From: Salvelinus alpinus
Taxonomy: Eukaryota > Chordata > Actinopteri > Salmoniformes > Salmonidae
Length of the DNA: 64,000 nucleotides
Assembly (NCBI RefSeq): GCF_045679555.1
Contig: NC_092094.1
Location: 19,677,905-19,741,904, forward strand
Reading direction: 5' to 3'
Shown here: positions 24,724 through 34,900 of the stretch, piece by piece
Position numbering within the stretch: the first letter of the stretch is position 1
How the letters are laid out: each line of letters starts with the position of its first letter
Notes under the pieces: model-generated
Told to the model about the DNA's origin: nothing
The model's database searches: none
Seen by the model: the letters and a program-made list of their open reading frames with translations, nothing else
Program-made: the position numbers and the translations under genes

Positions 24724-26538
24724 CTCTAACGAGTCTCCCTCCCGGATCCGGGATCCTCCTCATCAAAAAAGCTGACTAGCATAGCCTAGCCTAACGGGAC
24801 AGGGATATCATATAATTTCATGAAATCACAAGTCCAATACAGCAAATGAAAGATAAACATCTTGTGAATCCAGCCATCATTTCCGATTTTTAAAATGTTT
24901 TACAGCGAAAACACAATATGTATTTATATTAGCTCACCACAATAGCCAAACACACAACGCCATGTTTTCACCATGTTTCCACCGCATGGGTAGCTTTCAC
25001 AAAACCCACAGAGATAAAATGAATCACTAACCTTGAACAACTTCATCAGACGACAGTCTTATAACATCATGTTATACAATACATTTATGTTTTCTTCGAA
25101 AATGTGCATATTTGAGGTATAAATTGTAGTTTTACATTGCAGCCACCATCACAAATAGCACCGAAGCAGCCAGAATAACTACAGAGAGCAATGTGAAATA
25201 CATAAATACTCATCATAAAACATTTATGAAAAATACATGGTGTACAGCAAATGAAAGATAAACATCTTGTGAATCCAGCCAATATTTCCGATTTTTTTAA
25301 GTGTTTTACAGCGAAAACACAATGTAGAATTATATTAGCTCACCACAATAGCCAAACACACAACGCCATTTATTCACCGCCAAAATAGCTTTCACAAAAC
25401 CCAGAAATAGAGATAAAATTAATCACTAACCTTTGGACAACTTCATCAGATGACAGTCTTATAACATCATGTTATACAATACATTTATGTTTTGTTCGAA
25501 AATGTGCATATTTAGAGGTACAAATCCTGGTTTTACATTGTGAATACGTAGCCACAATACGCCAAAATGTCCGGAGATATTTTGGACAGTCACCTAATCT
25601 AACCAAAGAACTCATCATAAACTTTACATAAAAATACTTGTTGTATGGAAAATGAAAGATACACTGGTTCTTAATGCAACCGCTGTGTTAGATTTTTAAA
25701 AATAACTTTAGTACAACATACAGCATGCAGTATTGTGAGACAGCGCTCACATATTCTCTGCCTTGTTGGAGCCAACATTTACCACAAAAATACAAAATAA
25801 CATCATAAATATTCTCTTACCTTTGTTGATCTTCCATCAGAATGTTGTGCAAGGAGTCCTACTTCCAGAATAAATCGTTGTTTGGTTTTAGAATGTCCAT
25901 TTCTTCTGTCGAATTAGCAACTTTGGCTAGCATTGTGGCGCGAACATGCCCATCAACTCTTGGCGCCTGGAACGAAAAATTCCAAAATTCCCAATAAACG
26001 TTGAATAAACTGGTCAAACTCGGTTGAAAATCCTACTTTATGATGTTCTTCTCATATGCATCCAATAAAATCAGAGCCGGAGCAATTAGTCGTGTATACC
26101 GAACGCTTTTCAGAAGACAATGTGAGGTTCCCCGGCGCGCAGTTGAAAACTGACAAAAGAGCGGACCTGTCACTCCAAAAGCTCTTATTCGGCCTCACAT
26201 CAAGCTAGACACCCCATTGAACCTTCTACTGCCTGTTGACATCTAGTGGAAGGCGTATGAAGTGCATACAGATCCATAAATAAAAGCCAGTTGAATAGGC
26301 AGGCCCTGACACAGAGCCTCATTTTCAGAATTTTCACTTCCTGTAATGAAGTTTGCTGCCAAATGAGTTCTGTTTTACTCACATATATAATTCAAACAGT
26401 TTTAGAAACTTCAGAGTGTTTTCTATCCAATAGTAATAATAATATGCATATTTTATGATCTAGAACAGAGTACGAGGCCGTTTAATTTGGGCACGATTTT
26501 TTCCAAAGTGAAAACAGCGCCCCCCTATTAAGAAGAAG
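24724..26538. mobile_element. TTAA-flanked nonautonomous element (1.8 kb), innermost layer
   Basis: It is inserted in the 5' part of the Tc1 element with TTAA on both sides (24720-24723 and 26539-26542), the signature of piggyBac-type transposition. Removing it with one TTAA restores the Tc1 sequence GGGCTTCTTAAAGAAAAAC. The ends are only weakly inverted (TTAACTCTAACGAG against TTAACTTCTTCTTA). The interior holds about three tandem units of 400 bases and no transposase. It may be mobilised in trans; that is an inference. Confidence 0.7.
24841..25920. repeat. internal tandem array, about 400-bp unit, three copies
   Basis: The word AATGAAAGATA recurs at 24845, 25250 and 25651 (spacings 405 and 401). 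The first two units match closely along CATCTTGTGAATCCAGCCA, TTTTACAGCGAAAACACAAT, CACAATAGCCAAACACACAA and GACAGTCTTATAACATCATG. The third is diverged. Confidence 0.8.
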
Positions 26539-27224
26539 TTAAAGAAAAACTAACAGGTCTGTGAGAGCCAGAATTCTTACTGGTTGGTAGGTTATCAAAT
26601 ACTTATGTCATGCAATAAAATGCAAATTAATTACTTAAAAATCATACAATGTGATTTTCTGGATTTTTGTTTTAGATTCCGTCTCTCACAGTTGAAGTGT
26701 ACTACCTATGATAAAAATTACAGACCTCTACATGCTTTGTAAGTAGGAAACACTGCCGATTTTGCAGGTTATCAAATACTTGTTCTCCCCACTGTATGTG
26801 TGTATGTGTGTGTATATATATATATATATATATTTTTTTTTTAATGTATTTATTTCTTCGCTATCGGCTTTTTTTGGTCCTCCAATAATCAGTATCGGTG
26901 TTGAAAAATCATAATCGGTCGACCTCTAGTTTGAATACTTTCCGAAGGCACTGTAGATGCAGGTAGTCTATAGCCCCTGATAGGCCTACATCTTATTTCA
27001 GATAGTCTACAGTAGCCTAGGCTAAATGTAGGCAAGATGTAAATTGAACAATTTAGCAACTTGCTTAGTTCAAATTAAGACTAATTTATTCATCATGAAT
27101 AGTTTGGCGATTTCGAGGTAAGAAGTGCTTGTGTTTCCCCATAGCCTGCTGGAGTAGGCTACTGAGGATGGAGTTGTAATTTCAATCACTGAATTAAATA
27201 TGAATCATATTTTTATTAACTGAA

Positions 27225-27597
27225 TGTCACGCCCTGACCGTAGAGATCCTTTTTATGTCTCTATTTTGGTTGGTCAGGGCGTGAGTTTTGGTGGGCATTC
27301 TATGTCTGGTGTTCTATGTTGTCCTTGTTTTGTATTTCTGTGTGTTTGGCCTGGTATGGTTCTCAATCAGAGGCAGCTGTCTATAGTTGTCTCTGATTGA
27401 GAATCATACTTAGGTAGCCTGTTCCCACCTGTGTTTGTGGGTGGTTGTTTTCTGTTTAGTGTATGTCACCTTGCAGAACTGTTTGTTTATCGTTTTTGTT
27501 GTTTTGTTCTAGTATTCGTATTCATTAAAAGGAATTATGAATACTTACCACGCTGCACCTTGGTCTTCTCCTTCTCCTCTATACGACGATCGTTACA
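27225..27597 (+). mobile_element. solo LTR (373 bp)
   Basis: It begins TGTCACGCCCTGACCGTAG and ends CGATCGTTACA, with a perfect 5-base duplication CTGAA at 27220-27224 and 27598-27602. It contains ATTAAA near its 3' end and a perfect 13-base inverted pair (TTCTCAATCAGAG / CTCTGATTGAGAA, 27360-27404). A 5-base duplication fits Ty3/gypsy-, copia- or Bel-type LTR elements. No internal coding region remains. Confidence 0.88.
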
Positions 27598-27602
27598 CTG
27601 AA

Positions 27603-28781
27603 TATGCTTGTCAACAACAGACTGTTTCTTTTACCTGTAGCCTAATCTGACTGACGGTTACCATCAATATAATGCGTTCTAACAACTGATCGGCAATTGC
27701 GATAGAGCTTCGATAATTCAATTTGAAGTTAACTAAACATGGCCATTTTAATAATTGCATAATAACACAAGGCTGCAACAACACTACACTGAAGTTATAG
27801 GCTATTTATTAAATCCGTTTGCCAGCTCCAGGTAGGCTACACAAGTGGCACAAATTTATTTGAAATGACTCCAGTGATAGTCATTTCAACATATTAATTG
27901 TACCAAATGGTAGCCTACAATGGCATATAAATTAATAGGCTACTTGATGACCAACAGATGCAAATGTATCATTCTCCACATTTTATTGTCAGTTTCATTG
28001 AGTACTTCCCCCCGAGGGCGTTCCATAACTTCAATTTCAAATTTCCACTCGCGCATAATGACAAATTAAATAGCCTTACTACAACTGGTAAAAAGTTGTT
28101 ACGATGTGCACGTGTGCTTCTGTCTCCTCACTCACTTGACTCAGCCAATAGTGGTTTCTCAACACACACACACTGGCCCTTCCCACCACTCACTCACTCA
28201 GCAACATTGCCTGATAGTCAGCAGCAGGTCATAGTGAATACATGTTTGTTTTTTTAAAGAGAAAAGGCATGGTGGCCGCAGTGCAACTTAGAAGTAGCCC
28301 AAACACCCCGCAACTCAATATATTTTCAAAGTATCCCAACTTGCCTGGAAAACCGTGAACATGGCAACCCTGTGTGAAAGGGGCTTGCTCCTTCCACTAC
28401 CACATGGCTTTCTATTCAAATGCTCTTCTGAAAATGGAGCTGGCTATGATATCACTCATGGAAACAGCTGCCACAGAGGTTGCAGTGCATCATTGCTATT
28501 GCGCCATGATATGAATGGAATGATGAGATAATGTGGCCAGACTGTGCTGTTCATAAACGGTGCCTCAGGCTTTCTCTCTGCTGCTGCACTTGTCATCCCC
28601 ATGCAATCCATGAAGCAGTCTTTACCATGCGTTTTCATTACTCTCATGCCTGAGCAAAATGTGTGTATGGCTTGTATTCAGCATAGATTTCACACTTTGT
28701 TTCTCACTGTACACACATCAATGTTCTTACTAGGTACTTTGATAACTGTAATAACCAGTGTGCTTTCCTTTATACTTTCAG
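27603..28781. other. noncoding DNA upstream of the first bcl2l13 coding exon
   Basis: No coding signal in any frame that survives inspection. The segment ends in a polypyrimidine tract and TTTCAG acceptor at 28776-28781. Confidence 0.5.
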
Positions 28782-28843
28782 GAGTTTGAACTTTTTCCAC
28801 ATTTGACTGCATGTGCCTGAGAGTCTGACGCTGCATCTCTTCA

Positions 28844-28967
28844 ATGGCTGCCTCGGGCTCTTCCTCCACCTCTGTGCCTGAGAGTTTCCACTACGAGACC
28901 AAGTACATCGTCCTCAACTACCTGGGACTCCTGCACCCCTCTCGGCTGCAGGCCACCGCTGGCGGAG
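28844..28967 (+). CDS. bcl2l13: bcl2l13 coding exon 1
   Basis: It encodes 41 residues plus one base (donor GGAG|GTAAGG), including [16 protein letters not shown], which corresponds to FHYETKYVVLSYLGLL in human. The exon itself begins at 28782 after TTTCAG, leaving 62 bases of 5' UTR in this exon. Confidence 0.93.
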
Positions 28968-31900
28968 GTAAGGGACACTGCACCCCCTTAACTCCCACTA
29001 AATCAGAATGAAGAGGAGAGAGCGGCTGCTTCCCTCTCGTGATTCTCCACCCTCATCCAAGTCAGCACTAGCACTGCACACTCCTCACCATGGTTTAAGC
29101 ATTGCCTGGACTGAGTTAAATCCATGCGAGAGTGTACCGGTGCACACTTCTGGTGAAGGGTAAAGAATTGGGGTGCAGACAGCATCTAGGCAGATTGCCT
29201 GCCGGTGCCTATCCTCCCTTTCATCGTCTCTCAATAGAACTATGCTGTGATTGCTATCTGTCTCTGGCATTAAAACCTGCCCAGTAGGTTTAGTGCAGTC
29301 CAGAGGCTGTCTTGTGTTGTTCCTGGGTTGAGCTAGTGCACTGTTTGTCTTTTCTTTTCTTAATTCTGGAAGCTCTCACACAAATGGTGAGAACCACGTG
29401 TCAATCAAAGAATGTATGGGCAGCTTGTGCTGGCACCACCTTCAAGTAGAGGTCTGCGGTGGACTGATTTCTTCAGCTTTACATGCCGCACCCGCTGCCT
29501 TTCTGTCCAACTACCGCAAGAACTGGTCCCGAACCCAACCGCAGTCCCACAATGTTATTTTAAGAGTATGTGACGCAGCTCACTTGCCAGCCATGGTTCC
29601 AGCAGTTTTGCACCCTATAGGCAATATCAAAATGTACAAAAATGACCTAAGAAATAGGCTAGGTTACATTGCCAGAGATTCTCACGTGGTATTAACGGCT
29701 ATATTAGCCAATATGCTAAATGTAGTGGAAGAGAGCAGAGTTGGAGAGACTCTCTTGAGCTATTTTTATAGCCTACCTTTTTAGGACTGGGACGATTTTC
29801 AGACTGAGACAAATATGGGTAGTCAATATTTATTTCAAGGCAATGTAGTAAACTATGTCCTAATCATATTTAGGAAGTCCATTTCCTTGAAAAGATAACT
29901 GCCAGTGATTCTCCGCCCATGCATAGGCAGCCTACTCTATTTCAATGAGACCACACATACTAGGCACACTTGATCTCACACGCCCAACTAGAAGAGAAGT
30001 AGGCTACTTAAGTTGAAGCAGCGAATTATGAAAGTGTGTGAATAATGCGACAGATGTGCTTTTAATACAAAATTTAGGCTAATGCATACAAAGCAGAAAG
30101 ACGACAGTTTCCAAATAATCTGGACAACAAATATTTTCATTCCAAAGTCGTCTGTCTGACCGCCTGCTCCCAACCGCAACATGACAAATGCAGACCGCGC
30201 TGGAATGCAGCCCTCTACCTCCAAGCACATTGGTATCTCTAACCTAGTTGTGCGGAGGCTGAACAGCATCTAGTAATGTTGACAGTCACTGACATTAGGG
30301 TGGGAAATGGTTTGATATACAAAATATGTCCATCATGAACTCCATTCACTAGCCTATATTGGTTTAGGGTTATCAGTGTCTCACCATGCCAGGGAGTCCA
30401 GCTAGTTCATGTTACCATGGCCTGACCTGCTCTCCTAACTACTGACCGTCTTGCATGAGCAGTAGTCCGGGGTTCTCCGAGGTCTGCCATGTGTTCCATG
30501 TGATTGCCATGGAATATGAATGAGTCTGACTGTCCCCTTTGAAAGGCAAATGCCTTTTGTCTTTCAGACAGGAAGAGCAAGATTGTTTTGCCATCGGGTA
30601 GGTCCGGAATGGATGGAAGGGATGAGTGAAGGGAGTAGAGACCAGTATCACAAAACTCGTTAGTATTGTGGCAAAGATACAAAACAGGAAAAGGATTTAA
30701 CTTCGTTAGGAAAACGACCCTAATGTTGGAAATTAACATCATGTTGTCCCATGTATTTATTTTCCAAGCTATAGCACAATATTTTCCATACAGCAGGTTT
30801 TAAAGGACTAAATAGTTTGATCTGCTTCATGTTTTTCATTTTTACCATGGAAAAAATATTGAAATATTGCGGCACTGGTATCGTCACAGGGCTAGTAAAG
30901 ACAAATGCCTGATCCCTGCTTTCCGCTTGGCCCACTCCTTGTTCTGACAGCCTGTCGTGTGCAATCACTGTAGGATTACTCACACGTTACTGGGCCAGAG
31001 CAAAGACAGGCGCAGGCAGGCTGGACAGACTGCTGAACCAGCACCTAGCCTGGCTTGGAAAACTAACACTGAGCCTCACTGTGTCTCACTGAGTGAGTTA
31101 ATGTGTGAACGACCAGGAGAGGGTCTAAGGGTGAGGCGATTGATGTGTGGAAATTGGCTGTTGTACTAGGCGTTACCTGGGTACAGATTAGTCCCTCCCT
31201 CTGTTTGACCTCCCCCCCTTTCCTAGCAATAAGTAGTACACTCAGGATTTGAGTGCCCCCAGTTTTTGTGCTATGCCCTTGTGTGTATTAATTCTATAAG
31301 TGATCTCAGATGCCTTGTTTTATCTGTGCTGCTTGCTTCCAAACAAAGGAGACCAGTAGGAGGCTAGCCTTGGGCCCAGTCAAATATACGGCATGTTAGA
31401 AGCATAGTGGAGTTGACCAATGCAGCTCCATGGAGGCAGTGTGAACTGACAGAGCATCGGCCCAATGCAATCTCTCTGCATCACACTCGCCCCCTCCCAC
31501 GGTGCTCACTGGCTGAATGGCTGCATTCTGTCTTAACCAGTAAGAGGTCTTGAGAGATGTGGAGGAGTACAGGGAAGGCGTACAGGGAGTACAGGGAAGG
31601 CTCCGTGCTGTGTGTGCCCCCTCATGTGGGTCTCTCTGCCTGCCCCCAGCAGCATGCAATGGATGTTGTGAATAATTCCCCTGTGTGTGTGTGTGTTTGT
31701 GTGTGTAAATGAGTGGTGGGCATGTGGGCCTGTACACACGCGATGAGAGGGCCTGTATTGCTAGAGAGAGAAGGACGAGGAGGTCAGCTTGTAAATAGAG
31801 CGTGGAGCATGTGTACATTGTGTATACAGCTCAGTGCTGTTTATCTCCTATGGCAAGGGTCGGCAACAAGTTTTATATTTTTTTGTAAATACAAATCACC

Positions 31901-34900
31901 TGGAATTCAGCAAAAATGTGTTTAATTTAGAAAATCTGTTCCCAAGTATTTCCACAAATACAAAAAGAGATATGTGATCTTGTCCCAATGTAACCGGGGT
32001 ATGGGCTTAGTTGTGTTCAGTTTGCAGTGTACAAATGATTCTGATTATTTTCTGGCCCCCCCAACCATCAGCTCCCCCCAAAAGCTGTCCTGTGGCTGAA
32101 TCTAGTTGCCTACTTCTGCCCTGTAGCAAGCTCTGATGTTGTGGATCCATCCATGATTGCTCTGTTTGGTAAACGGTGACTATTGAATGTTCATACCTGA
32201 GAGGGTTAAATCTAGACTTGGTTTCCTCTATCATAATTGCTCATATTTCACCCCACCTTCCAAAGTAACCCTGATTCAGATGACCATCCTAACCATGCTA
32301 GATTACAGAGATGTCATTTATAAGGTAAGGGTGCTGTCGAGAGGCTAGATGTTCTTTACCATTCGGCCATCAGATTTGCCACCAATGCTCCTTATAGGAC
32401 ACATCACTGCACTCTACTCCTCTGTAAACTGGCCATTTCTGAAAACCTGGCACTAGGCCCACTGGTTGACGTTTATTTATAAAACTCTCTTAGGCCTCAC
32501 TCACCCCGATCTGAGATATCTACTGCAGCCCTCATCCTTCACATACAACACCTGTTCTGCCAGTCACATTCTGTTAAAGATCCCCAAAGCAAAGACATCC
32601 CTGGGTCACTCCTCTTTTCAGTTTGCTGCAGCTTGCTACTGGAACGAGCTGCAAAAAAACACTGAAACTGGACAGTTTTATTGACACTTTGTTTGTACCA
32701 TGTTTGTGCTGCTACCATGCTGTGCTGCTGCCATATTGTATTGCTACCATGCTGTGTTGTTGTCTTAGGTCTCTCTTTATGTAGTGTTGGTGTCCCTCTT
32801 GTTGTGATTTTGTGTTTTGTCCTATTAAAAAAAATATATATATATTATCCTAGTCCCCGTTCCCGCAGGAGGCCTTTGGCCTCTTGGTAGGCCGTCCTTG
32901 TAAAGAAGAATTGTATCTTAATTGACTTGCCTAGTTAACTAAAGGTTACAGTGCATTGGGAAAGTATTCAGACCCCTTGACTTTTTCCACATTTTGTTAC
33001 ATTACAGCCTTATTCAAAAATTGATTAAATATTGTTTTCCCCTCATCAATCGACAAACATTACCCCATAACGACAAAGCACAAACAGGTTTTTAGAAATG
33101 TTTGCAAATGTGTATAAAAAAAACCTGAAATATCTTATTGACATAAATATTCAGACCCTTTGCTATGAGACTCGGAATTGAGCTCAGGTGTATCCTGTTT
33201 CCATTGATCATCTTTGAGATGTTTCTAGAACTTGATTGGAGTCCACCTGTGGCAAATTCAATTGATTGGACATGATTTGGAAGGCACATACCTGTCTATA
33301 TAAGGTCCCACAGTTGACCGTGCATGTCAGAACAAAAACCAAGCCATGAGGTCGAAGGAATTGTCCGTAGAGCTCTGAGACAGGATTGTGCCAAGGCACA
33401 GATCTGGGGAAGGGTACCAAAAAATATCGGCAGCATTGAACGTCCCCCATGAACACAGTGGCCTCCATCATTCTTAAATGGAAGAAGTTTGGAACCACCA
33501 AGACTCTTCCTAGAGCTGGCTGCCCGGCCAAACTGAGCAATCGAGGGAGAAGGGCCATGGTCAGGGAGGTGATCAAGAACCCGATGGTCACTCTGACAGA
33601 GCTCCAGAGTTTCTCTGTGGAGAAGGGAGACCCTTCCAGAAGGACAACCATCTCTACAGCACTCCACCAATCAGGCCTTTATGGTAGAGTAGCCAGACGG
33701 AAGCCACTCCCCAGTAAAAGGCACGTGACAGCCCGCTTGCAGTTTGCCAAAAGTCCCCTAAAGGACTCTTAGACCATGAGAAACAAGATTTTCTTGTCTG
33801 ATGAAACAAGATTAAACTCTTTGGCCTGAATGCCACGCGTCACGTCTGGAGTAAACCTGGCACCATCCCTACGGTTAAGCGCGGTGGCAGCATCATGCTG
33901 TGGGGATGTTTTTCAGTGGCAGGGACTGGGAGACTAGTCGGGATTGAGGGAAAGATGAATGGAGCAAAGTACAGAGAGATCCTTGATTATTATTTTTTTA
34001 ACAGCTCCAGAGCAATCAGGATCTCAGACTTGGGCGATGGTTCACCTTCCAACAGGACAACAACCCTAAGCACAGCCAAGAAAACGCAGGAGTGGCTTCG
34101 GAACAAGTCTCTGAATGTCATTGAGTGTCCCAGCCAGAGCTCGGACTTGAACCCGATCAAACATCTCTGGAGACCTGAAAATAGCTGTGCAGCGACGCTC
34201 CCCATCCAACCTGACAGATCTTGAGAGGATCTGCAGAGAAGAATTGGAGAAACTCCACAAGTACAGGTGTGCCAAGTTTGTAGCGTCATGCCCAAGAAGA
34301 CTCGAGGCTGTAATCGCTGCCAAAGGTGCTTCAACAAAGTACTGAGTAAAGGGTCTGAATACTTATGTAAATGTATATTTCAGTTTTTTATTTTTTATAA
34401 ATATAATTACATAACATTTTATAGTGTAATATTTAATCCATTTTAGAATAAGGCTGTAACGTAACAATGTTTTGATAGTCAAGGGGTCTGAATACTTTCT
34501 GAATGCCGGGTAAATGCAAATAAAAAGAGGGGCCTACACTCGGGAGTTGGGGTGCATTACTGATGCTTTGACTTGTAAAGGCTGCTACACACTTTACGCA
34601 ATGTTCTGTTTTTTGTTACCTTCTTAACCTAACCTCCCTGTAAACCTTTACATACAGTATGTGTACATTTGTGACCTGCAGTTATTACATCATACAGTCA
34701 GTTACATCAGAGGTGAAGACTCTTTTGGGAGAATTGATTTAGAAATACATTTGCCAACATGGTTTATAGTGTTACTGTTGATTTTACTTGTCATTTAGTA
34801 CTGATCAGAGAATTACAAGACTGAGTCCCTAGAGATTACGTCAGGGGAAATGCCTTGTCTGGTTGCCAAGTTGAGGCTTTTCTGTTTGGGTCAAGAAGCT

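Larger units (their letters stand above)
23443..26794 (-). mobile_element. Tc1-like transposon inside the hAT-like element
   Basis: Inverted ends are CAGTGGGGAGAACAAGTATT at 23443 and its complement ending CTCCCCACTG at 26794. Target TA is at 23441-23442 and 26795-26796. Excluding the 1.8-kb insert at 24724-26538 the element is about 1.53 kb, normal for Tc1. It is followed by a (TG)n/(TA)n run at 26797-26832. Confidence 0.92.
22015..26928. mobile_element. hAT-like nonautonomous element, itself interrupted
   Basis: Terminal inverted repeats are TAGAGGTAGACCGATTA at 22015 and the complement of TAGAGGTCGACCGATTA ending at 26928. The flanks are 8-base direct repeats GTCTGAAT (22007-22014) and GTTTGAAT (26929-26936), 7 of 8 identical and of the length used by hAT transposons. 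A second, inverted copy lies at 47168-49060. No transposase is recognisable; without the nested Tc1 the element is about 1.56 kb. Confidence 0.8.
21905..26953 (-). mobile_element. outermost layer of nest: 3' end of an old Tc1 element
   Basis: About 125 bases of a Tc1 terminus are split in two. 21905-22014 reads AATCCATTTTAGGATAAGG and GGAAAAAGTCAAGGGGTCTG. 26937-26953 reads ACTTTCCGAAGGCACTG, followed by TA at 26954-26955. The two join directly once the hAT-like insert is removed, giving the same terminus as the Tc1 element at 32949-34510 (GTCAAGGGGTCTGAATACTT). The transposase part of this copy is missing. Confidence 0.8.

Noticed and set aside
24841..25920. CRISPR-like array
   Set aside because: Units are about 400 bases, diverged and without spacers, in a vertebrate transposon context.
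29398..29784. 128-codon plus-strand frame
   Set aside because: It crosses the boundary of the hAT-like element at 29447 and has no domain similarity.
31396..31818. 140-codon minus frame with HKHTHTQ
   Set aside because: A (TG)n microsatellite translated; no homology or splice support.
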